From contig JAGFNK010000018.1 in assembly GCA_025769875.1 (NCBI GenBank), positions 62,001 to 126,000 on the forward strand: DNA of 64,000 nt. The letters are read 5' to 3'. Positions 43,020-54,200 of the stretch are shown here, in pieces. This DNA is from Russula earlei (Eukaryota; Basidiomycota; Agaricomycetes; Russulales; Russulaceae). A program made the position numbers and the translations under genes. The notes under the pieces were generated by a model. It made no database searches and was not told the origin of the DNA. It saw only the letters and a list, made by a program, of their open reading frames with translations. How positions within the stretch are numbered: position 1 is the stretch's first letter; each line of letters opens with the position of its first letter.

Positions 43020-45592
43020 ATGACGACAACCAAGCTTTTCTTTGTCCTCCTCAACGACCACCAACAACCCGTTGGAGCACCCACCTATGTGCAAGTGTCG
43101 GACAGTACCACTGTTATGGACTTACGGGAGTTGATCAAAGCCAAGAGGTCAAATCACCTTGCCAGAGTCGACTCCGCCGACCTCGAAGTGTGGAACTGCC
43201 TCAACCGAGAGGTGGCCATGGCGAACGATGACCAATTGGCGGACCAAATTGCCCGCATCAAATTTTCAACAAACAATGATACTGTCGTACGCCTTAACAC
43301 CCGTGAGACGCTGGAGCGCATCCCGCGAGACGGCCACCTACTACTCGTGCGGGTAATAATACCTCAGTCTCCGGATCCTGCGAACGACAGGGTTGGTAAG
43401 TGCTTCATATGCTTCCTTTCTCCAGCTGAGCATCTGTGACCAATAACAATGTAGAAACCGAAGTGTTGGGCGATTCAGACAATCTCCGAGAATACAACAA
43501 TATCTTCATCAAAGTTGCGAAACTGGGTGCCTTCGACAGGTCTGATATTGATCGGAATGACATAGTGCCTGCGCCATTAGTCCCGGAATTTGTTGAGACT
43601 TTTGAAAGAAAACTTGAGAGCAAGCCGCGTGTACGCTGTTCCTTGTCTGCCAACTTGTCAATTTGTCAATTCTGATGCTCCAATGTAGGCGCACTGGGAT
43701 CTATTCGATCATGATTCTTGGTGTGAATATTTCCGGCCTCCGGAAATGGCCACCGAGGATGGGCCACCAGAGGAATTGACCTCCGAGGGCCGATCTCATG
43801 AGGGAGAAACTGCGCGCGAGGCCGGGGTGATAGAGATGGCGCACATTACCTATCTGCGTATTGATTGGGAACACTTTTGGTCCCCGCGTTCCTTCAAGGA
43901 AAATCATACGAACATGATGCTCTTTCCCCCACTCGTCCTTTGCGCTCGAGGTGTCAAGAAAACCAATGTTACCTTGTACGTGCTCTCTTGAATTCCTCGT
44001 TCTATTGCGATTTATAGTCCTTTTCACAGAGGTCGCAACTCGTGGCCTTTCCATCTTGGTATGAGATGTGAAGACCCTAATATCCAAAATGAGAATGACC
44101 GTCTCTGCAAATTTCGGCCTCGTAGTGATTGTCTGATCACAAAGTCAAATCTTCCTCGGCTCATTGTAGAGGTCAATTCAGCATCAGGGTCCGATCCTGT
44201 TGATCGTACCAGGCTCCTTGTGGAGGGGGCGGCTGTCGTCCGGCTCGCAAACAGATTCTTGGATGCGTTCAAAAAGGAGGAATCCTTCGTCCTCATCGCG
44301 ATATATATTTGGCCCACTGCCATTGCATCTCAATATTTCATGTTTCAGAACCAGAAGGACCACCACGTAAGATGATCTTTATGAATCAACCCGTCCGCAA
44401 GCTGAGCCATCATAGGTTTATTACGAAGAAAAGGAGATTCCCTTGAATACCGCGGTAGGCCGCGCCAAGTTTATACGTGGGTTGTACAACGTTCTCCACG
44501 ACAAGGAGGACGTAGATGACGCGAAAGGACACACTGATGCACTCAACAAGTTGGTCTCAAAAATGAAGTCATATTACACGCCCCATGAGGGGAGTGGGAG
44601 GAAACGCGCACGGACCGGTGACAATGACAATGCAAGGACTGGTGCTGGTGCTGGTGCTGGTGGCCGTGCTGGGGGCACAAGTGCAACAGACTGCGCAGAG
44701 CTCGGCGCTCATGGCTATAATGTGAAACCGGCGGTAATTGTGCGGGCTGATGGTATTGAGTTGGAGCCACTGTTCGAGGTGTGATGACCGTTTCGACTTG
44801 TCATGTGTTGTGTTGACAGTCTGTCCTCAGATGCCTCCTCATATTCTCACCGTGTATCAACCCTCAAATCCACGCACCGAGTTAATCGCGAAGAAAGTTC
44901 ACGAGGAATCGAACGAGCTCGCGATCTTCAACCTCCTTAATCGCATAAAGCCGAAGTCAGATCACGTTATCTCGTTGCTCGACTCATTTCGTACGCAGTC
45001 GGCAACGTGGCTCATTTTACCCAAATTGGTCTCTGTTACGGATTATGTCGCCGTCGATCCCGAGCGACTATGTGGCGAAGTCGCTCGAGTCTGCCAGGGC
45101 CTCATCGAGGGCCTGGCGTATCTTCACGAGCATTGTATCGCTCACAGGGACATCAAGCCTGACAACCTTCTCGTCGACCAAGACTTTTGCGTGAAAATAA
45201 TCGACTTCGACCTCGCTATGCCAGTAAAGGGCGAGGACGAGGAGGTCGACGACGAATACGGGACGAAGCATTGGATGGCACCCGAGATTGGGAAGTCGAT
45301 GCACAGTCCGATCAAGGCCGATCGATGGTCTTGTGGGCGTGTTATTATTCATCTTCTTGACACGCTCAAAAAAGAAGACAAACGCCTGAAGGCGATCGCA
45401 AGGAAGCTGATGGCCCATGATCCAAACCAGCGGCCGTCGTTGCTTGAATGGCGCATGTGGTTCGCTCGGCCAATTTTGGACGTGGCCAATGTAGCTGCTG
45501 AGATAAAAGCCAGGCGACCTTGTCCAGACGCAATCGGAGGAAACACGGAGCCCCCGCAGGCGAAGAAGCAGAGGCTCACAGCGTTAGGCTGA
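43020..45592 (+). CDS. Crinkler-like protein: CRN N-terminal, nuclease-like and protein kinase domains
   Basis: Exons 43020-43395, 43455-43630, 43689-43975, 44030-44366, 44416-44778, 44831-45592 give 766 aa with consistent phases. Residues 1-125 resemble the ubiquitin-like CRN header (KLFFVLLNDHQQPVG; DLRELIKAK). A central region has RPRSDCLITKSNLPRLIVEVNS, resembling a PD-(D/E)xK nuclease fold with Asn in place of the usual Lys, then basic and Gly/Ala-rich linkers. A Ser/Thr-kinase-like domain follows (IAKK; HRDIKPDN near 618; IIDFDLA with DFD instead of DFG; GTKHWMAPE). CRN proteins of this type are known as effector or inter-organism/genome-conflict proteins; the role here is inferred. There is no signal peptide. 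Confidence 0.8.
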
Positions 45593-46321
45593 AATGAGCA
45601 GGAGAGGGAGTTCCGAGAACGTTTAGAACTACGGTCGAATATGGCCCAGGTAGATTCGGCACCTGTATGATACAGTAGTGGTGTGGGTGCATATAAAATA
45701 CTGATAATTGTGCTACGGCTCGGCTCACTGAGCACTGAGCGCTGAGTCATTTTCGAGTTGAGGTAAGCTGGTCCACACTGAAAACCTCGTGGTGGTGAAC
45801 CTCGTGGTGAGAGTGAGACCTTACGGCTCGGCCACTCCACGTGTCCTCAACCCGTTGCGCTTTCCCTTTTTTTTCTTTTTCTTTCTTTTTTACTCACTCT
45901 TTCTAACATCTTCTCACAGCCAGCAACAGCATGGAGGACCAAGGTCATCAGATGACACAGCCGTCAAGACGTTCACAACGGGTCGATCGGTGTCTCGTAG
46001 ATTGTGAGTCTTGTCCCGCCCCCCACACTTTTTTTTTTTTTTTTTTTCCTTTTCTCTCTCCCCTCTGCTCTCCTTCGCACAGTGCTAACTAGGTCTTCCA
46101 GGTCTACATCGCGCGATGGGCATGTCTCCACGCAGCCGTCAACACGTTCACGAGCGGTCAATGGATGTCTCACGCGTTTTGTGCGTTTTCGTCTTTCGCG
46201 CTTCGTTCGGCTTTCGCTCTCCTCCTGTCTCCGTTGTTTTTTTTGTTTTTGTTTTTTTTTTTCCTTTTTTCTTCCCTTGTCCTTTGCATCTGTTTGGCCG
46301 TTCTGACCTCTCCTTACACCA
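45593..46321. other. intergenic, homopyrimidine runs and an imperfect tandem repeat
   Basis: Several T-rich tracts (45870-45890, 46030-46047, 46230-46275). A ~50-bp block around CAGCCGTCAAGACGTTCAC (45958) recurs at 46131 (CAGCCGTCAACACGTTCAC). No gene supported. Confidence 0.5.
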
Positions 46322-46323
46322 TA

Positions 46324-46378
46324 CTGTAGGCTACCCATTAGTCGGACAGCTTAAGTAAGCTACCCATTAGTTGGACAG
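46324..46378 (+). repeat. left TIR of pogo-like element
   Basis: Matches the reverse complement of 49096-49150 with few changes. Internal duplication of the ACCCATTAGT motif at 46335 and 46362 suggests two transposase-binding sites per end. Confidence 0.9.
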
Positions 46379-46732
46379 TCACAAATAGTAATGTGAAATG
46401 TAATGAAATTTTTGAACCACTGGTTGAACCTTACATTGCTGAGATCAAATGTCAAAAATGTGTAATTTGGGGGGGGGGGGGGGGAATGCAAACAAAAAAC
46501 ATTGTATCTACTGATTAATCTCCATGCAATGTCTGCCTTGAATGAAAAGCCCACCAAACCGAGGGTGATGAAGGAGCTCAGGGTGCACTCCTATGTGGGA
46601 CTTGACCTGGGTTGCCAGCTCATTGATGGTGCCTGTCATGTTGAGGCCAAGTGCACCAGAGAGTGCAATGAGATCATCCTTGTGCTTATACAAAGAGAGT
46701 GATTCTGCAAAGCATGAGTACATTGTCATGAT

Positions 46733-47071
46733 TCAGCTCTGGGACTCACCGCTGAACACCCTTGAATCTATTTCCTCCCAGAGTTGCACCTCACACACCA
46801 CATCATTGACCACCTTTTGAGCTGCCTTCTCAGCAGCTTCTCTGGTGAGCTGGGCCTTCTTTTCCTGTCCAGCAAGCCACTGTGCTTCAACCGTAGGGTG
46901 GGTGACATAACGCACACTTGTCTTCACTGAACAGTGTGTCTTGCACTTCTGGTTTTCCAGCTCCTTTCTGGCATCTGACGCCACACGCTTCATGATGGTG
47001 CAGTGGGCATTGCTGGAGGTGCTCTCTGCCCTGGATATAGCAAGCTCCCTTTCTAGTAGTTCTACTGTCAT
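46733..47071 (-). pseudogene. possible C-terminal exon of the pogo-like transposase
   Basis: A Glu/Lys/Ala-rich helical segment (KKAQLTREAAEKAAQKV) in the same frame as the catalytic ORF, separated from it by ~300 bp. Fungal pogo transposases often end in such a coiled region. The splice link is not proven. Confidence 0.4.
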
Positions 47072-47374
47072 CCAGAGTCAGGACATCTCCGAATGAAACT
47101 CCTGCGGTAAGGTGGGGATTGGTGCATGGGTGGGACCAAGGGCGATAGAGATAGACATTGCAGAGGATGAAGGAGGGTTGTGAGAGCAAGTAAAGTGACT
47201 GGGAAACAGGGAGGAGTTGGAGTCAACACAAATATTGTGGGCGGGTGACACATTTTGTATGATGGACTGTTCAGTGCCACTGGCACACAAGGACATGGGT
47301 GAGTTAAGCGAGATGTGAATGCATGGGGCAGGGTTGGTGTGGATGGCAGGGGATGGAAATGAAACATGTGGTCA

Positions 47375-48568
47375 TCATGAGTCTGGATCATGGCCCTGCA
47401 GTGGCTCATAGTCAAAGTTGTCATCATCATCCATGTCCCAGTCAAAAGGGGTCATGTCATCAACCTCCTCAGAGAGCAGGTCTTCCAAGGAGGTGTTGCT
47501 GTCAGAACAGGTGGAGGGAAGAGGGGAGGACAAAGGGATGTCTGCAGGAAATGATGCTGGCACATGCTGGGTGGTGGAATACAATCTTGAAGGGGCAAAG
47601 TCGGCCTCGGTGAATATGAGGGGGTTGAATGGAAAGATGCCAGTGGAGGAGAAGGCAGAGGCAAGCAGTTTCTGGGACATTGTGCGAGCACACACCTTCA
47701 TGTACTCAACAATGACATTGTACTGTGTCATAGGAACATTTTCACAGATGTGGCAGTCACAATGGTTGGACCAGTTCTGCTATGTCTGAGAAAAAACTTT
47801 CACATTGAGCGGTTGGAGTTTGTGTGTGCACTTGGAGGGGAAGCCAATGACAATGACTCTGTGCTCAAATGTGAGTGCCTGGAGTTCATCAGTTTTGTGA
47901 GAGCTGTGGCCATCAACAAACAGGACGACAGGGTCACTGGAGACCTTCTGGGCCAGTGCAAAGGGGAGGAAGGTGTCACGGAACCACAATGACCCAATGT
48001 TGTTGTCTGTCCACCCATTTGGGGATGTGGCAATTCCTCTGATTTCAGTGGACAGCTTGTTGGGAAGCACTGGGACAGGCCCAGTTGAAAGAATGAAGGT
48101 GGGGGGCACAGACAGCCCAGAAGGTGAGATGCACTCAACAATTGTGACGAGTTTGAGAGAGTCAGACCACACACAATAGAAATTTGACTTCTTGAGGCTG
48201 CGCATGTGGTAAAATTGTTTGTAGCATTTGTGGCCCCCACCAAGTTGGATCCCCTTCTCATCCATGTTCCAGATGTGCTGTGGTGGGAGCTCTGGATGGT
48301 CATTGTAGACCTGCTTAACCAGTTCAAAGTAACAAGTGACATTTGAAGAATTAAAATTCTGCGTGTGCTTGGGGTCCAGGGAACTTGGCATTGAGAGTTG
48401 AAGGTCCGTGTGCTGCATCCAGAATTGATGGTGCCAGTTGATACCTGGCATGACACCAGACATATCATATACAAGGGAGTTGACCTCCATCTGGTCCATG
48501 GGCTTGGCCATCAAAGCCTTGTGGTCAATCCAAGTGACCAGTGCCTCTTCCTGTCTCTCCGAGAGCAA
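47375..48568 (-). pseudogene. pogo-like DDE transposase, catalytic region
   Basis: One minus-strand frame of 398 codons interrupted by a single TAG (47780-47782). It begins with a CENP-B/HTH-type end (LSERQEEALVTWIDH), then the DDE_1 catalytic core: first Asp in WNMDEKG, second in LFVDGHSSH, third expected in LQPLDV but reading LQPLNV (codon AAT at 47804-47806). The tail contains SSTGIFPFNP and an acidic stretch. Further N-terminal sequence (AYEDCIQAAITERQGG) is readable upstream near 48700-48770 in broken frames. The protein would be catalytically dead. Confidence 0.82.
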
Positions 48569-49095
48569 TTGTTGGCCCTCATGTGAATCCTTCCTGGAAC
48601 AATGTCCATTGATGCAGTCACTCAGTGTTTGATGAGGAATCTAAGAGTGTTTAATAGAGTTAGCAAGAAAAACAAGGCAGCTCCTCACCTCATGCGTGAT
48701 CACAGCTACTCATCTGCTTTTGAAAAGGCCCCCCTGCCTCTCTGTGATTGCTGCTTGAATGCAGTCCTCATATGCATTGTCCCATCTGCTTTTGCTTCAA
48801 ATCGGGAGGCATGAATTGATATGTGTTTGAGCACCCTGCAGTGTAGCAGCATTGTGGAAGGGACAAGGGATAAGGAACATATGTGATCAGCTGACAATGC
48901 CGATTTGAAGTGCCAACTCAAACAACTCAAACTCTAACATTGTGTGTGACATCCTCTCCAAGAATCCCAGAAAGGGGAAATCATCAAACAGGGGTCTTTT
49001 GACACCCAAAAAAAACTGTGGACTCCCATTAATCAGCACTTTGACCCCCAGGTTAAAAGAAATCCCAATCTTTATTGTACGTATGCCCACACGTT

Positions 49096-49150
49096 CTGTC
49101 TGACTAATGGGTAGCTTACTTAAGCTGTCTGACTAATGGGTAGCCTACAG
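49096..49150 (-). repeat. right TIR of pogo-like element
   Basis: Reverse complement reads CTGTAGGCTACCCATTAGTC then a second TACCCATTAGTC copy. TA target follows at 49151-49152. Confidence 0.9.
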
Positions 49151-49152
49151 TA

Positions 49153-50780
49153 CTGTGCTTAACCTGAGCTTCAGGCAGACCCCTCAATCAGACAATCACA
49201 GGTTGTCACAACATCCCATCAATGGATTTCAACCTCCGATATCAACCTCTGCACCCAGGTAACAAATGATTTTGGGTGTCAAAATTGAGCATCATGCTGT
49301 GGACACCAGCAGTATGTACATGCATGAATATGGCTTTCTCATCCTCATTCCCAGTGCTTCATTTAGGCGAGCCTTGCAATGTGGGTTGCCTGCAGGCCAG
49401 TCCTGCCACCTATGGTGCCTTTTGGCAGGCATGGGCAGCAACCCTTGGGTGAATGCAAGTCAAAGACATGGGATAGTATTTGATCTCCAATGTGGCATCA
49501 ATCAGCAGGCATGACATCTGCCTATTTTCTGACCCACCTAGCACTGAGATTTAGAAATTTGGGCCTTTGACCACCACTTTGCAGGTTGACCAGCCTGCCC
49601 ATTCCAGCTCAGTCAATCCACTGGGTCATTGATTCACCCTGATGCATACAGGAGTCCAACAAGACAAATGGCATTGAGCTACAATGCAGAATCTTTTGGT
49701 CTCACCACAATTGGGTCCTTGCACATGCTCCTTTTGATCTGTATCCTACCAGGGCCTGATATGCTAATGCCAGCGGGTTTTAGGTTTCAGGCAGGGTGTG
49801 GCCAGTCATGGTTCTACTGGCCGGCTTCTGGTGTGTCAGTGTCCAAACTGGACATGTTGGTGGTGCTGCAGACAGTCCTTGGCAAGTGACTTTGAAATGA
49901 GGATGACACCCTCAATGGTAGAGGCCAGATTTGAATGGTCAGCCAAGGATGATGCCCACACAAGAAAGGCAAGGTCAAAGTTGTGTCTACTGTCAGGGTG
50001 TTGGAGTCAGATGTGTTGACAAATTCCCTTCACAAACCTGCCACCAGGACCCCTCAAAATAACAATGGCATATCCAAGGCAGTGGGATGTGGAGCTGAGA
50101 GGCTTGTGGCCCAGAATGCACAAGGAGTTTACCTGCAGGGGCCACATGTCCAGCAGGAGTCGATGAGCAGGGAGACCTGGTGAAGATTATGAAGCTAAGG
50201 TGAAGGTCTGAGGGCACAACAATCAATATGCAGGAGCTGGGAGCAGGACTAGTGGCATGCGAGGGGGATTTGGGAACACAGAATCATCTCTAAGTCTATC
50301 TGTTGGCTTGCTTTTCAAGCCTTTTAAGTACACCTTCATGCCTACAATACTTGTAAGTACTAGTTGTAAAGATTTGCTATGTAGTATAAAAATTTCTTGA
50401 GTCAAGTAAGCCAATATTGCCTTTGTGGCCTTTAGCCACAGCAACAAGCTTGCACTCTTGGTTAAGACATTTTGCTTGGGCCCATATCTGAGACATTTAA
50501 ATGAAACTTCTTTTTAGCTTTTTAACTTTTAGCATGCGTGATCAGAAACAGATGAGATGGGTGTATGATTGAGGTAAAGAGTTGTTTGGAGCAACTTTCC
50601 CCTGTGAAGGGGGAGGGTTCCAAAAATTTTATTCCAGGCCCTTTTGGGTCCCGAGGCATAGCACATCACACTGCAAAGGCACTTTGTGTGTCTTCACCTT
50701 TGGTGGAGCAAAATCCACCAAGACCTGCCTTGGGTTGAGGGGAGAGTGCGTCTTGTCTTTTTGCAAGAGAACTCACAGTG
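49153..50780. other. no gene recognised; probable decayed repeat
   Basis: Short overlapping ORFs on both strands without domains. CAGG/CCTG-rich stretches and A/T-rich 50340-50540. This is the region the copia element entered (TSD GTGCA at 50781-50785). Confidence 0.4.
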
Positions 50781-50785
50781 GTGCA

Positions 50786-51170
50786 TGTTGTGCAGCATAG
50801 AGCACAGCTAACAGGCCAAGCAACCCACCTTAGAGGTTGTGCTAATGCTCAAGTGATATTGGGGTGTAGAGCGATGTGTATACTTGTCTACATGTATGGT
50901 ATTTATACCTCTATGACCCAGGGCTGTTCCTAAGTCCAAAACAGGTGACTACAGGTGTCCACTATATCGCGCATTCAGTGACGCATGATGTGGAAACGTT
51001 CTAGACGCAGCATAAGGCTGCATCTTGTGATAGATAGTGTAGTATGTGTAACCCTATTGCCATAAGCGCATATACTAAAGTTCTGTCTAACATGTAACAT
51101 CTATGAGCGGATCTTGAACCTTGTATGAAGGTCTTTGCCTTCTTTGATCCGTTCGGGTTCTGGTTCAACA
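50786..51170 (-). repeat. 3' LTR of copia element, with polypurine tract
   Basis: 385 bp. On the minus strand it is preceded by AGCAAGGGGGAG (51171-51182), the likely polypurine tract. Confidence 0.93.
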
Positions 51171-51219
51171 CTCCCCCTTGCTAAGTGCATCAGTAGATGC
51201 CGTGAGCATTTTCCCACAT

Positions 51220-54200
51220 TCAGGGGTAGAACGTTAGTCCTAGTTGCTCCCTGAATTTGAGGAACTTGACGCGACCAAGGTTCTTGGTGAACATGTCGGC
51301 TGGGTTATTAGCCCCTTCAATAAAGAATAGCTCCACCTGTTTATTTTGAATGACTTCATGAATGAAGTGATAGCGCAAATCAATGTGTTTGATGTGCTTC
51401 TCTTGCACAGGGTTGGAGGCTAAGAATATTGAGCCTTGGTTATCACCGAACAGTGGGATGGGAGCAAGATTAATGCCAAGTTCTGTTAGTAAGGATTTGA
51501 TCCAAACTAACTGTCTGCTCGTGTCAGAGAGCGACATATACTCGGCTTCAGTGGAGGAGAGCGCGACTGTTTTCTGCGCTCGTGAGTTCCACAAAAATAT
51601 TGCTCCAGCCAGGTTCACCATATAGCCTGTAGTGGACTTCCGATTTGTCGGATCAGAAGCCCAGTCAGAGTCAGCATATGCCATTAGGCCGCCATTTGAT
51701 GGTCCATCATAAACCAAGGCATAATTGGCGGTTCCCAAGAGGTATTGGCAAATATAGAATGCACGATTTAGATGGTCCTCTGAGGGATTGGCAGCATGTT
51801 GCGACAACTTTGTGACAGCAAAGGCTATGTCTGGACGCATTCCAAGCATTATGTATAGGAGTGATCCTATAACTTGCTGGAATTTTGACCGCAAGGTTGG
51901 GTCAGCAGCGGAAGTGTTGGGAGAGGGGTGATAGCCCTCTGGTAGCAGAGTAGGAGCAGGGTTTGCGTTAAGCAAGTCGAAACGCTGCAGCACTTTCCTT
52001 AGATACTCAGTCTGGTCCAGATGTATTTGGCCAGACTTGCGTATGATGCGCATGCGTAGAAATTCTTGGGCATCGCCCAGATCTCAACATTCCCAGAGCT
52101 TCATGAAGCGCTCCTTGGTTTTATTGATTTGTTTTTTGTCTGCTCCAAAGAAGAGCACATCATCAACATAGACAATGGCTATGATGCTCTTGTTTTTACT
52201 AACAAAGAGCCCAGAGTCAGACATAAGGCGAATAAGGCCGAGCAAGGCCATGGACTTGTCAAGGGCTTTCCACCAAGCAAGTGCCGCTTGCTTGAGTCCA
52301 TATATTGCGCGTTTAAGGCGCATGACTTTACGCTCTTGGCCTTTTATTTTGAAGCCCTCAGGCTGCTCCATATATAGCTCTTCATCGAGCTCACCATAGA
52401 GAAAGGCAGTCTTGACGTCTAGTCCGCTAATGTGCCAGTTTTTGAGCACTGCGAGCGCAATCATCAGGCGGACTGTCTCAAACCGTACCATGGGTGAGAA
52501 TATTTCATCATAGTCAATGCCTTCTACTTGGGAGAAGCCTTTGGCAACTAGTCTGGCTTTTTTACGACCATCAGACTTAAGGTCAAATACCCATCTATTT
52601 TTAATTATTTTGTGATCCTTGGGAGGATCGACTAGTTCAAAGACTTTGCGTCTGCGGAGGGATTCCAACTCCTCGCAACAAGCATCTTTCCACTCCTTTT
52701 GGAGTTCACTTGGCATTCGCAGAATGTCCCTAAAGGTCCATTCGCGAATCTTCGCAGTATCAGGTGTATCTGAATGTAGTGGAACTGCTTGGGCGAGCAG
52801 ATAGTTCAGAAATTTGACTCCCCCTTCCCTTGCTAGACGTAGAATGTCTTCTACCTCATCCTCAGAGGCTTGCGGCGGTTGATCGTCAAGGACGACAGGA
52901 GGGTAAGGGCCTGGTGCGGCCGATCCTGACGTACTACCCTCACCAGAGCTACCGGGTTGGTTTTCTGTCATTGTTCTCCATGTGCGTGTGCGCCGAACGT
53001 CTTTTTCCACTTCTGTGGGGTGTCTGCGTTCACCATAGACGTTGCCTGGACGGGTAGGTACTTTCCTCAACCGCTTAGACCTTCGAACAGGTACAGGTTC
53101 TTCAACAGGAGGAGGGGACGGTGTTGGAGGGATGGGCGTTTGCTCGTGTTCCTCTTCTTCTGGCGCCTGTATAGGCTGCTCATCCTCCTCACTTTTAATA
53201 GTAGGGAATGGGTCGTCAACACCAGGAATGGTGTCTTCGACAGGTTGTTGCGGTAGTTCCTCATGCGGTTCATTAATACGTGTGGTACCTTTAGTGCGCA
53301 CTTTGTCGCATTTGGGGTACAGGGTCTCATCGTACAGGGCAGTAGCATTTGTGTAAAGCGTATTATTTGGGAGCCTCATGAAGAGTGAGGCTTTGATCCC
53401 CTCAGTATGACCAAGGTAGATCATTAGCTCGCTTTTAGGAGAAAGCTTATTGACTCGACGCTTTTCTGGTATGTGCACATATGCACCGCAACCAAATACT
53501 CTGAGGTGTGAGATATGAGGGACCTCGTTCTTTAGGACTTCATAGGGTGTACGCCATTGAAGGCGTCTGGCAGGGGTCCTATTGTAACAGTGTGTCCCAT
53601 GATTTACTGCAAATTCCCACCAGGAGGGAGGTAGACAAGCTTCAAGTCGCATTGCCTGAGCTTTGTCCATTACAGTGCACATAAAGCGCTCTGCGCATCC
53701 ATTCTGTTGTGGAGTGTATGGGGCACTTTGCAGGATTTTAATTCCTTCATCCTTTAGGACGTTATCAAAGGCCTCGGACTTGTACTCTCCGCCAGCATTG
53801 GACATCCACTCTTTGATTCCTGCTTTGTATTGGTTCTTGACCATAGCAAGGAATTGCTTGACGGCCATGATGGTCGACTTTTTATTTTTTAAGAGTGTAA
53901 TCCATGCATAGGAGGAATAATCGTCAATGAAACTGACGAAATATTCGTACTTATGATACGACTTCACAGGGAAACTCTTCAGGTCCGAGTGAATGCGCTC
54001 GAACAGTGCGGAAGCACGAGTTTCAGAAGGAGGGTGCACAGATGCAGGCATCTTTCCTTGCGCGCAGCCAGGACATACTGGCTGTTCCTGAGGGATTTTC
54101 AGGTCTTCAGGGAGACCCTTGGTATGTGTCTTTGCACATGTTACGACATCCTTAGATGGGTGGCCAAGGCGTCGGTGAATGACATCATAATCTACTGCAT

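Larger units (their letters stand above)
46324..49150 (-). mobile_element. pogo-like TA-flanked DNA transposon (2827 bp)
   Basis: Ends are ~55-bp inverted repeats (CTGTAGGCTACCCATTAGTC...), each with two direct copies of a CTACCCATTAGT-type motif. The TA target is duplicated (46322-46323; 49151-49152). It encodes a minus-strand DDE transposase of the pogo/jerky (DDE_1) kind. The copy is damaged (TAG in the transposase, third catalytic Asp changed to Asn). A 16-G run lies at 46469-46484. Confidence 0.88.

Noticed and set aside
45973..46338. Lys/Arg/Glu-rich minus ORF
   Set aside because: It is produced by T- and C-rich homopolymer runs on the plus strand and has no gene context.
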